Origin: Vibrio algarum
GTDB lineage: Bacteria > Pseudomonadota > Gammaproteobacteria > Enterobacterales > Vibrionaceae
Length of the DNA stretch: 64,000 nucleotides
Reading direction: 5' to 3'
Assembly: GCF_028204155.1 (NCBI RefSeq)
Contig: NZ_JAQLOI010000003.1
Location: 682,001-746,000, forward strand
Part shown: piece after piece, positions 55,420 to 64,000 of the stretch
Layout of the letters: every line of letters begins with the position of its first letter
Numbering within the stretch: position 1 is the first letter of the stretch
Made by a program: the position numbers and the translations under genes
The notes under the pieces: generated by a model
Told to the model about the DNA's origin: nothing
What the model saw: only the letters and a program-made list of their open reading frames with translations
Databases searched by the model: none

Positions 55420-55601
55420 AAAACAGCGCCTAGCAATGATTTTTATTCATGGCTAGTATGCATTTTTTTCGTTTTTTAATATATGAATTTTTTGATTGAA
55501 TGGGTTTTATGCACCTGAATTGTCAAAATACGGGTAAATTTTCAAATTATCCGCATATAAAAACAATAAAATGGCACGAAATATAAAGAAAGAGGAATTT
55601 A

Positions 55602-56692
55602 ATGACCGCATTAGTAGATAAATTGGTTCCAGAAGCCATAAAAAAACTAATACCTTATCAATCCGCGAGAAGAATCGGTGGTAGTGGTCGACTATGGTTA
55701 AATGCCAATGAGCTTGAACACGGTATCATTTACCCTGGTACAGATAGTGAGTATCATCGCTATCCCGATTTTCTCCCATTCGATATTGCTACTGCTTATC
55801 AGGAGTATTGCCAAACAAATACACCGACTCTCGCCGTTCGCGGTGCAGATGAAGCCATTGATCTTATTATTAGAACATTTTGTCAGCCAGGAAAAGACAA
55901 AATACTCACTTGTTCACCAACCTATGCAATGTATGAGTTTTGTGCCGATTCTTTTTCTGTCGAAACAATAGACGTTCCGTTATTACCACCTGCATTTACA
56001 CTGGATGTTGAAGAGATTGCACTACAATCTCATGACGTTAATGTGGTTTTTCTCTGTTCACCCAATAATCCAACCGGAAATACACTACCAGAAGCAACGA
56101 TTATTCAGATACTAGAGCAGACCAAACAAACTTCCTTAGTGGTCGTGGATGAAGCTTATATTGACTTCAATATCGAGAATAATAGTGTCTCGTTAATAGA
56201 TCAGTTCCCACACCTAATTATAATCCGAACGCTATCTAAAGCCTTTGGATTGGCTGCAGTACGTTGCGGCTTCATACTTGCTCAGCAAGCTGTTATGGAT
56301 TACCTAAAAAAACTGGTTCCCCCTATCCAATGCCAGACTCTTCATCGAATATTGTGATGAACGCTCTGTCGCCAGAAGGGCTATCGACAATGCGATCGAA
56401 TGTCCATGAGATCAACGCAGTACGTAATGGATTTATAAAATCGATTCAATCACTTAAATGGATAGATTCTATTTATCCATCAAACACGAATTTTGTTTTG
56501 ATAAAAACTGACCCATCCGTAGATCTATTTAAATACCTTCTAGACAACGGCGTCGTTACTCGAAATCAAGGCCACGAACCCGCTTTAACAAGCTGTGTAA
56601 GAATCACGATTGGTTGTAAAGAAACCATGAGTGAAGTAGCGAATATTCTTGCGCGTTATACCCATGTAATGAAAAACTCTATCGAATACTGA
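55602..56692 (+). CDS. HisC-like PLP aminotransferase (frame broken once in this sequence)
   Basis: A class I/II aminotransferase of the histidinol-phosphate type, about 363 residues at full length. 'LWLNANELEH' start, 'RGADEAIDLIIRTFCQPGKD', 'FLCSPNNPTGNTLPE', 'VVVDEAYIDF' and the PLP-lysine loop 'IIRTLSKAFGLAAVRCGFI' are all present. The frame breaks in either A7 56306-56312 or C5 56319-56323; adding a C restores 'KKLVPPYPMPDSSSNIVMNA', close to the 'APYP' turn of HisC. Since it lies outside a his operon, beside an amino-acid binding protein, it more probably serves amino-acid catabolism or a special pathway. AGAGGA precedes ATG 55602. Confidence 0.8.
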
Positions 56693-56711
56693 TTCAAGGA
56701 AGGAAACAAAA

Positions 56712-57478
56712 ATGAACAAACTACTATCAGTCATCGCCTGCGTCGCAGCCCTTATGAGTACTGCCGTCGCGGCAAAAGAAGTTCGTCTCGCTTCGGACTT
56801 TACCTACCCTCCGTTTAACTATAAAAACAGCGATGGTGTGCCCGTTGGCTTTGATATAGAGATTGCCGATGCACTATGCGCTCAAGCAAAGCTAGATTGT
56901 GTATGGGTATCACAAGGTTGGGATGCACTGATCCCAAGTCTGCTTGCTCGCAAATCAGATGTTATTATGGCATCAATGAGAATTACCGAAGAGCGTAAGA
57001 AAAAATACTATTCACCAACAAATACTACCAAACCCCAGCTCGATTTGTTGCCCAATCATCCACCACTTTTAGCATTGATAAAGCGGGGCTAAAAGGTAAG
57101 GTAATTGGCGTACAACAAGGCACCATACACGATCGATATGTGACGGATAAATTTGGCGATGTCGCAGAAATCAAGCGCTATACAGGCCAAGATGAAGTCT
57201 ATATTGATATGGCAAATCAGCGCTTGGACGCTACATTCGGAAACTCAGATCAGCTCGCATTGGCGTTCTTAGAGACTGATCAAGGTAAAGGGTTTGAATT
57301 TAAAGGCGAAGCCGTGACAGACAAGGCTTATATTGGCGAAGGTACCGCACTAGCATTAAGAAAGCAAGATGGTGAACTAGCCGAAAAATTCAACCAAGCT
57401 ATCATTGCTATTCGCGTCAATGGTACCTATGACAAGATCGCCAGTAAATATTTTAACTTCGATATTTATGGTGACTAA
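56712..57478 (+). CDS. amino-acid ABC transporter periplasmic binding protein (frame broken once in this sequence)
   Basis: A binding protein of the ArgT/HisJ group, about 256 residues at full length, with signal peptide (MNKLLSVIACVAALMSTAVA), 'RLASDFTYPPFNYKNSDG' and 'GFDIEIADALCAQAKLDCVW' at its N-terminus and 'IGEGTALALRKQDGELAEKF' near the end. Polar/basic amino acids are the usual ligands. CCCC at 57033-57036 lacks one base; adding C restores 'TTKPPARFVAQSSTTFSIDK'. It is 19 bases behind the aminotransferase. No permease or ATPase gene is present in the window, so it must borrow a transporter or serve as a sensor. Confidence 0.82.
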
Positions 57479-57566
57479 GTCATCGAGGAAAATAAGCTAT
57501 TTTTCGATTTAAATAGGCCATTGATTTTATAATGTGCCTCAATTAAACATTTACGTTGTAAGCAAA

Positions 57567-57601
57567 ATGGCATAGACAGCTGATAAGAGCATCTATGCCA
57601 T
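57567..57601. terminator. terminator between the binding-protein gene and the MFS gene
   Basis: ATGGCATAGA (57567-57576) pairs with TCTATGCCAT (57592-57601); on the minus strand it is followed by TTTTGC. It lies 11 bases past the MFS stop and about 90 past the plus-strand gene. Confidence 0.7.
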
Positions 57602-57611
57602 ATTGACTAGT

Positions 57612-58816
57612 TTAACGATTTGACCTGCCAACTCTTGCATTATCAGGAATTGTGAAATGTGCTGATACTCTTCTATCAGACGCAATATAGCCAACCCACA
57701 AACCAAGCGTACATATTAAGATCACGAGCCCTGTAATCGATTGAGCGTTCATTGCAAACGTTGCGACAACACCACTGGCAATACTACTTACAGCGATTTG
57801 AAAACTATTTTGGAAACCAGCTGCTGTTGCAGGACTATTTTTAGCACTAGCTAACGCTTTATTAACCACAATTGGGTATAACGCACCATTAACCATGGCG
57901 ATAAGACAAAACGGTGCCAATATTGGCCAAATTGAACTAAGTATCCACTGCGTGCCGACAAAAACAAGCAACGCGGATACTGAGAAAAACGAGAGCAATA
58001 CTTTGAGCACAAAGTCAGAACCGAGTTTTGCCGTCCATTTCTTACCTAGATAACCACCAATAATAAAAGCCGCTGTTTGAGGTATAAAACTCAAACCTAT
58101 ATCTTTAGGGGAATAGCCTAGTTGATTCATAATTTCTGGCATACCCGTGAGGTACGCAAAGAAAACAGCCGAAGAAAATGCGTATATAGTGATGTTCCCC
58201 ATATACACTTTAGATTTAACTAAGGCTTTAATATCTTCAATCGTGCTGGTTTTTTTACTTCTATTGGTGCGTTTGGTTGCTTCATAGTAAACGCTATAAG
58301 AATCAAACTAAAAGCCGTCAGAGAAAGAAAAATACTCTGCCAACCGAAAGTACTTAGCAACAAAACACCAAGCTGAGGAGCTAATGCGGGGGATAAGGCA
58401 ACCAAGGGCATTATGGTTGCCAATAGTTGTTGGCTGGTTTTTTCAGAATAACGACTGATCACCATTGCTTGCCATATAACCGCTGGCGCACATACGCCAA
58501 TAGCTTGTATAAACCGGAAACTGAGCAGTTGCCAAACTTGATCACTATAAGCGAGTCCAAATGAAGCAACAGCAAAAATCGTTAAGCCAACGATAAGTGA
58601 ATTACGGTAGCCATACTTGTCAGAAAGTACGCCCCACAGAATTTGCCCTATCCCTAAACCAGCCAAGAATACGGTTAAAGAAAGCGCTAAATGTTTTGGC
58701 CCGGTAGAATAAAAAGTTTGCATAGAATCAAATGCAGGCAAGTACATATCGGTGGCGATAAACCCCAACATAGATAATGCGGATAGATAAAAAATCTGTA
58801 TTTTTGATACGTTCAT
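57612..58816 (-). CDS. Bcr/CflA-type MFS drug exporter (frame broken once in this sequence)
   Basis: A 12-helix MFS transporter, about 402 residues at full length. The N-terminal part has 'GFIATDMYLPAFDSMQTF', 'GQILWGVLSDKYGYRNSLIV' (loop 2-3 signature) and 'VCAPAVIWQAMVISRYSEKT' as in Bcr/CflA multidrug exporters; the C-terminal part starts 'YMGNITIYAFSSAVFFAYLT'. The break is in a 7-base run (T7 at 58250-58256 plus strand, A7 coding); one added base gives 'EVKKTSTIEDIKALVKSKVY'. It diverges from the LysR gene at 58959, which may control it. Confidence 0.83.
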
Positions 58817-58958
58817 GGTTGCTCAATTAAATTATTTAACAGTAGTATTTAGTGAATAATAGGTTTCACTATTCAATTGCCGCGATTCTATGGTTTAATC
58901 ACTGAAAAATTAAACGACAATTTTTGTAGTTATCAATCAAAAAATTTGAAGGCAAACT

Positions 58959-59860
58959 ATGTTTTCCAAATCGTCTCTAGAAATGCTTGTTACCGTTGCC
59001 CGTTTAGGTAGCTTCACTGCTGCGGCTGAGGTACTTAATAAAGTGCCATCGGCTATCAGCTATAGCGTTCGACAAGTAGAACAAGAAATGGATGTTGTAC
59101 TATTTAAAAGGCTACCGAGAAAAGTTGAATTAACGCCTGCAGGGAAAATATTTATAGAAGAAGCAAATGTTCTTTTGACACACATGGAAGAGGTTAAAGT
59201 TCAAACCAGGCGAGCCGCATTAGGTTGGCAATCTCGACTACGAATAACACTAGATAATGTCGTACGGCTCGACCAATTAAAGCCCATGGTAGAAGAATTC
59301 TATAACACTTTTCAAAACTCTGAGCTGCAAATAAACATGGAAGTTTTTAATGGCTCTTGGGACGCCATCTCACAAGGTCGTGCCGATATCGTTATAGGCG
59401 CGACATCATCTATACCAGTAAATGGGGATTTTGAAGTCAAAGACATGGGTGCATTAGAATGGGCATTTGTTGTATCACCATCGCACCCACTCGTTCATAT
59501 CGACTTTCCGACTGAGTCAGATTTATCGGCTTTCCCTTTTATATGCCTTGATGATACCTCTACTCAGTTACCCAAGCGTCATATGGGTAACTACAGTAGC
59601 CAGCGTCGACTGTTACTTCCAAATTGGTATAGTGCGATAGAAATGATCAAGAATAATACTGGTGTGGGATACCTTCCTCGGCATATTGCTCATTTCTATT
59701 TGAACAGTGGAGAACTTATAGAAAAAAAGTACCTAATCAGCAACAAGACAGTCATTGTTGTTTGGTGTGGAAGCGAGACTCAAGCCATAAGCTGATTAAA
59801 TGGATGATCGATTATTTAGGTTCATCTGAGCAATTAAACACTCACTGGCTAAAATCCTAA
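58959..59860 (+). CDS. LysR-family regulator (frame broken near the C-terminus in this sequence)
   Basis: A LysR protein of about 300 residues with helix-turn-helix 'GSFTAAAEVLNKVPSAISYS' (about 17-36), and an effector domain with 'QGRADIVIGATSSIP' and 'GVGYLPRHIAHFYLNSG', the layout of regulators near transporter genes such as DhfA/YhcS types. As read it stops at TGA 59795; one base added at CC 59785-59786 continues 'HKLIKWMIDYLGSS...' to TAA 59858-59860, a normal C-terminal helix. It diverges from the MFS exporter gene. Confidence 0.8.
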
Positions 59861-60044
59861 ATATGATTTAAAACAATATAACGTCAAGTTTCACATTGGT
59901 ATGACATTGTAAAAGTTGTGTAAAAGCCACCTATAATGCGTTGTCACCAAGAGATCAGTTAATTATCCTTTCAGATTGTCCAAAGCTAGCCTATTTTTTT
60001 ATACTTTTTGCATGAGAAGTAGGCTGAACGCATTGCGAGTATCA

Positions 60045-61271
60045 ATGAATATTACCTATTCTATTGGCGCATTGGAGTCATTTCTAATCGCTATTTGTGT
60101 TCTTTTTCTAGGACACATTATTAACTCAAAGTTTACGATCCTTAAGCGCTACAATATCCCAGAGCCTATTGTTGGCGGCTTGTTAGTTGCTTCACTTATT
60201 ACGTTTCTTCATTTTAATGGGGTGTCGCTAGAGTTTGACCTTCCATTACAAGAATTGTTTATGTTGATGTTTTTTTCCACTGTCGGTTTAGCTGCAAATT
60301 ATACGCAACTAGCGAAAGGTGGTGCCAAGGTGTTTGTTTTCCTAGGCGTCGCATCCGTCTATATTATTATTCAAAATAGCATTGGTGTTTCACTGGCAAC
60401 CATGTTTGGCTTAGAACCCATTATGGGTCTTATTGCTGGGTCCATTACCTTGTCTGGTGGGCATGGGACTGGAGCTGCATGGGCACAAACATATACCGAT
60501 GTTTATGGCATCGAAAATACGCTTGAAATAGCGATGGCTGCAGCTACCTTCGGTCTCATCATTGGCGGAATAATAGGTAGCCCAGTTGCAAGAAAACTGA
60601 TTGAAAAACATAAAATGCAATCTGAATATGGCATAGATGACCAAGCTCATAAACGATTCCCTGAGCTGATTACTTATAACCAATATGAAGAAGACAAAGT
60701 GACTGCTAAAAAGGTAATTGAAGTACTCTTCGTGTTACTAGTGTGTGTTGCAGGAGCCACTCATCTAGAGAAATGGATCAGTAGTTACAATATAAGCTGG
60801 TTAATGATCCCAAATTTCGTCTATGCGCTTTTTATCGGTGTCATAATTACTAATCTGTTAGAACTGACTAAAACTAGCAAGCTTGATAGCGAAACCGTCG
60901 ATATTCTCGGTACTGTGTCACTCTCGCTATTCTTAGCAATGGCATTGATGAGCCTCAAACTTTGGAATATTTTTGACCTCGCAATTCCATTTCTCATTAT
61001 TTTGGCGGTTCAGGCTTTGGTGTTGGGTTTCTTCGCTTATTTCGTTACCTTTAGGGTTATGGGCTCCAACTACGATGCCGCTGTAATAGCTGGTGGACAC
61101 TGTGGATTCGGGCTAGGAGCAACACCAACGGCAGTGATGAATATGGGTTCACTCGTCAATCGATATGGGCCATCGCCTCAAGCTTTTATGGTGGTTCCTA
61201 TCGTAGGTGCGTTCTTTATCGATGCCGTTAATCTTGTTATTTTACAAGGCTATATCGCCTTCATCGGATAA
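60045..61271 (+). CDS. gltS: sodium/glutamate symporter GltS
   Basis: A 408-residue inner-membrane carrier with about ten helices. 'YNIPEPIVGGLLVASLITFL' (about 29-48), 'GGHGTGAAWA' and, in the second half, 'AGGHCGFGLGATPTAVMNMG' are the paired GGHG-type reentrant loops that bind glutamate and Na+ in ESS-family carriers. I choose ATG 60045 (MNITYSIGALESF); a TTG at 59976 keeps the frame open but adds residues not typical for the family. Single gene with a stem-loop after it. Confidence 0.92.
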   Translation: MNITYSIGALESFLIAICVLFLGHIINSKFTILKRYNIPEPIVGGLLVASLITFLHFNGVSLEFDLPLQELFMLMFFSTVGLAANYTQLAKGGAKVFVFLGVASVYIIIQNSIGVSLATMFGLEPIMGLIAGSITLSGGHGTGAAWAQTYTDVYGIENTLEIAMAAATFGLIIGGIIGSPVARKLIEKHKMQSEYGIDDQAHKRFPELITYNQYEEDKVTAKKVIEVLFVLLVCVAGATHLEKWISSYNISWLMIPNFVYALFIGVIITNLLELTKTSKLDSETVDILGTVSLSLFLAMALMSLKLWNIFDLAIPFLIILAVQALVLGFFAYFVTFRVMGSNYDAAVIAGGHCGFGLGATPTAVMNMGSLVNRYGPSPQAFMVVPIVGAFFIDAVNLVILQGYIAFIG

Positions 61272-61282
61272 AATAGCAAACA

Positions 61283-61312
61283 GAAATGCTCATCAGTAAG
61301 GATGAGCATTTC
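61283..61312. terminator. bidirectional hairpin, gltS / AhpD-like gene
   Basis: GAAATGCTCATC (61283-61294) and GATGAGCATTTC (61301-61312) form a perfect 12-bp stem with loop AGTAAG. It lies between the two convergent stops. Confidence 0.7.
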
Positions 61313-61353
61313 AAACCTTTCAAGTCAATTCTGCGTAAACAAAAGCAAGTCTT

Positions 61354-61902
61354 TTATTTTTCCCAAGCAAACTGTTCAAACATTGTATCTACTGGTGTTC
61401 TAGCAACGTGATTTGTATAGTTACTAATAACCTTTTGAGACAGCCCTAAAATAATTTCTAGTACTTGCTGTTGCCCGTACCCTGCAGCATAAAAATCGTC
61501 TAGTTCAGCTTCAGATACTTCACCACGATTACGAACGATATTTAGCGTAAAATCGTGAAGCGCTTGTAATTTTGATGTTGGCATTGCGCCACCTTTACGC
61601 AAAGCTTCCGTTAATACAGGGTCAACCTTCATTGAATGCGCAATAGCAGTATGAGCAGGCACACAGTAATGACACTCATGCTCTACATTAATGGTTTGCC
61701 ATACCACCGTAAGCTCTTCCGCATTTAACGACGTGTTGGTGAAAAGCTGATGAAGTTGAGTATATGCCTTAAGAAGGCTAGGTGATTCTGCCATTGTAGC
61801 AAACAACCCCGGAACAGCACCCATCTGCTTTTCCGCCCCCTCCAAAATTGTTTTACTTTCTACCGGTGCTGATTCAACCGTATGCAGTTTAAAATGGCTC
61901 AT
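61354..61902 (-). CDS. carboxymuconolactone decarboxylase/AhpD-like protein
   Basis: A 182-residue helical protein with 'VEHECHYCVPAHTAIAHS' (about 72-89), the E-x-C-x-x-C-x-x-x-H signature of AhpD-type alkylhydroperoxidases, whose two cysteines and His are a thiol redox site. The remainder matches the CMD fold ('LSQKVISNYTNHVARTPVD'). A role in peroxide or redox stress is family knowledge. It is preceded by a large dyad operator at 61988-62024. Confidence 0.85.
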   Translation of the reverse strand: MSHFKLHTVESAPVESKTILEGAEKQMGAVPGLFATMAESPSLLKAYTQLHQLFTNTSLNAEELTVVWQTINVEHECHYCVPAHTAIAHSMKVDPVLTEALRKGGAMPTSKLQALHDFTLNIVRNRGEVSEAELDDFYAAGYGQQQVLEIILGLSQKVISNYTNHVARTPVDTMFEQFAWEK

Positions 61903-62350
61903 GCTTATCTTCCTTTTCGTTCCTAGACTAATTAATGGACTTTAATTCATTCACTCTCCATTGGTGTAAGACCAATATAGCCACTTTTGAACGATTGTTC
62001 AATTTATATTTGAACAATCGTTCATGACGCCTCTAGTCATCAAACTTTAGGGAGTGTTGTGAATATGATCAGTTAGTATTAATTGGTTTAGCACTTGATT
62101 CTCAGTCCATCAAGATACGCTATTTTGTTTATACGAATACAGAAAATGAACATGACACATGCCATCAGTCAGCCAGAACATAGAATTTAATGGATAAGTA
62201 ACCGCAACCAACTAAACTAAAATAATAAACCTGAATTAAATTAACTATTTCAGGGCTTGTCTTTGAAGCGATATCAATATTGGTATATCCTCGCCATGAA
62301 TGATTCATCCGCATTCGATACGTTAAACTTAAGGGAACAGGCGATATTTA
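61903..62350. promoter_or_regulatory. divergent control region with operator candidate
   Basis: The 448-base gap holds the promoter of the AhpD-like gene (with the dyad at 61988-62024 roughly 90-120 bases before its start) and that of the PAS-GGDEF gene. No further gene is seen. Confidence 0.4.
61988..62024. promoter_or_regulatory. nested dyad operator of TetR type
   Basis: TGAACGATTGTTCAA (61988-62002) is repeated as its exact reverse complement TTGAACAATCGTTCA (62010-62024) with a 7-base spacer. Each arm is itself a near palindrome (GAAC-GATT-GTTC). This arrangement suits two dimers of a TetR-type repressor. No TetR gene is in the window. Confidence 0.65.
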
Positions 62351-64000
62351 ATGGATAACAAAATAGAGACAACAAATGAACCATTAGATACGAGGGCTTT
62401 CTCAAAATGGTCTTTTGAGCCTATTTGTGTTTTTGACGAGAACCTCATTTGCTTAGACGTAAATGAAGCGGCAACACGCATATTTCAATATGAACGTGAA
62501 GAGTTTATTGGCCTCAATCTCGATTTCTTAGTTGATGAGAAAGACCTACCTCAACTCTTAGAGAACGTAAAAACCGGCAATTCCGAACCTTATCAAGTTG
62601 AGTTAATCCGTAAAAATGGCACCAAGTTTATCGGGATGTTACAAGGTAGAAGTATCATTCAAGATGGAAAACAATTACGAATTACAACCTGTAGAGATAT
62701 TTCCGAAATAGTCGATATCCAAAAAAATTAGAGTCCAATAACAATAAGCTAGAATCTATATTCAATAATAACCTGTCAGGCATCGTGGTTCTGGATGAGC
62801 AACGGATTATTCAACAAGCAAATCAATTCGCGGCCAATATTGTCGGTTACGACCACGCTGATGAGCTTATCGGCAAAGATATGCTTGAGTTTCATATCTC
62901 AAAAAAGGTATATGATGAATTTTCCCAATTTTATCTATCCTCACTACTCAAAAGAGAAAAAACAACAAAAGAGATCCAACTAACCCGAAAAGATGGCTCA
63001 TATATCTGGGTGAGAGTTTCTGGAAGTCTGATCAGTACTGACGAGCCACCTAATTTTGAAGATGGCATTGCCTGGGTCATCGACGATATATCAGAGATAA
63101 AGGAAGCCGAGTCAAAAATGGCAGAGGCTTATAATGAGCTTGAGGTCATCTTCAATAATGCCTTGGTCGGTATTTTAGTGGTTGATAAAGATAGGGTAGT
63201 TCAAAGAGTAAACCAAACATTCGTCGATATGATAGGCTTTGATAGGCCTGAAGATTGGGTGGGGAGATCATCACGAGAGATTCATTTGAGCGATGAAGCT
63301 TATGATCAATTTGGCGAAAAATTTCATTCCTCTCTCATCAACCGAGAGGTTGTTGATTTTGACTATCAAGTTAGAAATAGAGATGGTAAGCCTATTTGGG
63401 TCGCCATATCTGGAAAAGCAATAGACACCAACTTACCCGCTGATCTTGAAAAGGGTGTCGTTTGGGTGACAAGAGATATTAACAAACGTAAGTTAATGGA
63501 AGAACAACTCATTAAGCTAACCCGAGAAGACCCATTAACAGGGCTTTTCAACAGAAGGTATTTCATTGAAAGCAGTGATCGCGAGTTAAAATTAATGCGT
63601 AGATACAATAAAAGCCTTTCACTGCTCACAATAGACATCGATCACTTCAAAAGTATTAATGATACCTTTGGTCACAATATTGGTGATAAAGCGTTAATAT
63701 TTTTCACTCAAATTTGCAGCGATATCGTTCGAAATATCGACATAGTTGGACGCATGGGTGGGGAAGAGTTCACGATATTACTAATAGAATCTAATTTGGA
63801 CCAAGCTTCAGATATCGCACATCGTATTCTCAGTACATTAGCTAAAAAATCTATGTTGCATAAAGATATCCCTTCTATGAGTGCTAGCATAGGGGTTGTT
63901 CAAATAGAACCTAAAGAGACATTACAATCAGCAATGAAACGAGCTGACAAACTGCTATACACGGCTAAGAAAAATGGTAGAAGCAGGGTTTGCAGCCAGT
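62351..64000 (+). CDS. PAS-PAS-PAS-GGDEF diguanylate cyclase, 3' end cut by window (frame broken once in this sequence)
   Basis: Three PAS domains in a row (about residues 15-125, 135-255 and 257-375) each end in an 'I-x-x-x-R-D-I' or 'I-x-x-I' PAC-like strand; 'LTREDPLTGLFNRRYFIE' opens a GGDEF domain whose active loop is 'RMGGEEFTILL' with I-site 'RNID' five residues before it. The enzyme should be active and product-inhibited. No membrane helix is seen, so it is cytoplasmic. A7 at 62721-62727 lacks one A; adding it restores '...VDIQKKLESNNNKLESIF' and continues the coiled linker. The sequence runs open to the window edge at 64000. Confidence 0.85.

Noticed and set aside
4785..58256. Programmed -1 frameshifting as a general explanation for the broken genes
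   Set aside because: Four breaks are at A-AAA-AAA in zero frame, but others sit at CC, CCC or CCCC where no known slip works; a missing base explains all ten.
45001..64000. CRISPR arrays, tRNA genes or insertion sequences
   Set aside because: No regularly spaced repeats, cloverleaf or transposase frame was found on reading.

Overview
The window looks like a stretch of gammaproteobacterial, probably Vibrionaceae, chromosome. The basis is family recognition, not database search: an adenine riboswitch of the Vibrio add type in front of adenosine deaminase, a CosR-like MarR regulator divergent from a BCCT carrier and beside proXWV, a napFDAGHBC operon divergent from narQ-narP, a DUF2850 protein, and many c-di-GMP enzymes. 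I see no rRNA, tRNA, insertion sequence, prophage, integron or CRISPR array.

Layout. 0-5.6 kb: small accessory genes (DUF1349 tail, P-loop kinase-like protein, GNAT, lipoprotein, DMT exporter, DUF1496 protein, GST), a 48-aa membrane peptide with a near-consensus promoter, and an orphan ParA-type ATPase. 5.6-11.1 kb: glycerol use, dhaKLM with a DhaM carrying a complete Enzyme I, divergent from gldA. 11.2-16.2 kb: single genes (methyltransferase, LysR, CDF transporter, DUF2850, hydrolase, OsmC). 16.3-22.4 kb: osmoprotectant uptake (proX-proW-proV, cosR-like, BCCT). 22.5-30.4 kb: alpha-glucoside ABC system aglE-F-G-K with LacI regulator and GH13 alpha-glucosidase. 30.6-35.6 kb: PilZ protein, Lon-like ATPase-protease, GGDEF protein, small membrane protein. 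35.7-44.3 kb: periplasmic nitrate reductase operon napFDAGHBC and the NarQ/NarP two-component system, with a NarP-type 7-2-7 site and an FNR-type box between them. 45-47 kb: adenine riboswitch, add, HPF-family protein. 47.1-53.8 kb: an NMT1/THI5-like sensor fused to PAS-GGDEF-EAL, then a possible extracytoplasmic reductase chain (heme/flavin membrane oxidoreductase, 2[4Fe-4S] ferredoxin, Tat-exported flavoprotein). 54-61.3 kb: two LysR regulators, an HisC-like aminotransferase with an amino-acid binding protein, a Bcr/CflA-type exporter and GltS. 61.3-64 kb: an AhpD-like protein behind a large dyad operator, and a PAS-GGDEF protein cut by the window end.

A striking property of the sequence itself is that ten genes are broken once each, and in every case adding exactly one base restores the expected protein. 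Most breaks lie in homopolymers (A7/T7, C3-C5) and seven lie between 47.9 and 62.8 kb. I read these as undercalled bases in the assembly; true gene decay or -1 frameshifting at A-AAA-AAA are less likely alternatives. I annotate these genes at full length.

The genes together describe a facultative anaerobe that can respire nitrate in the periplasm, take up glycerol, alpha-glucosides, amino acids and osmolytes, and tie several inputs to c-di-GMP. The most interesting little-described unit is the reductase cluster at 50.4-53.8 kb. No system here is clearly new from sequence alone.
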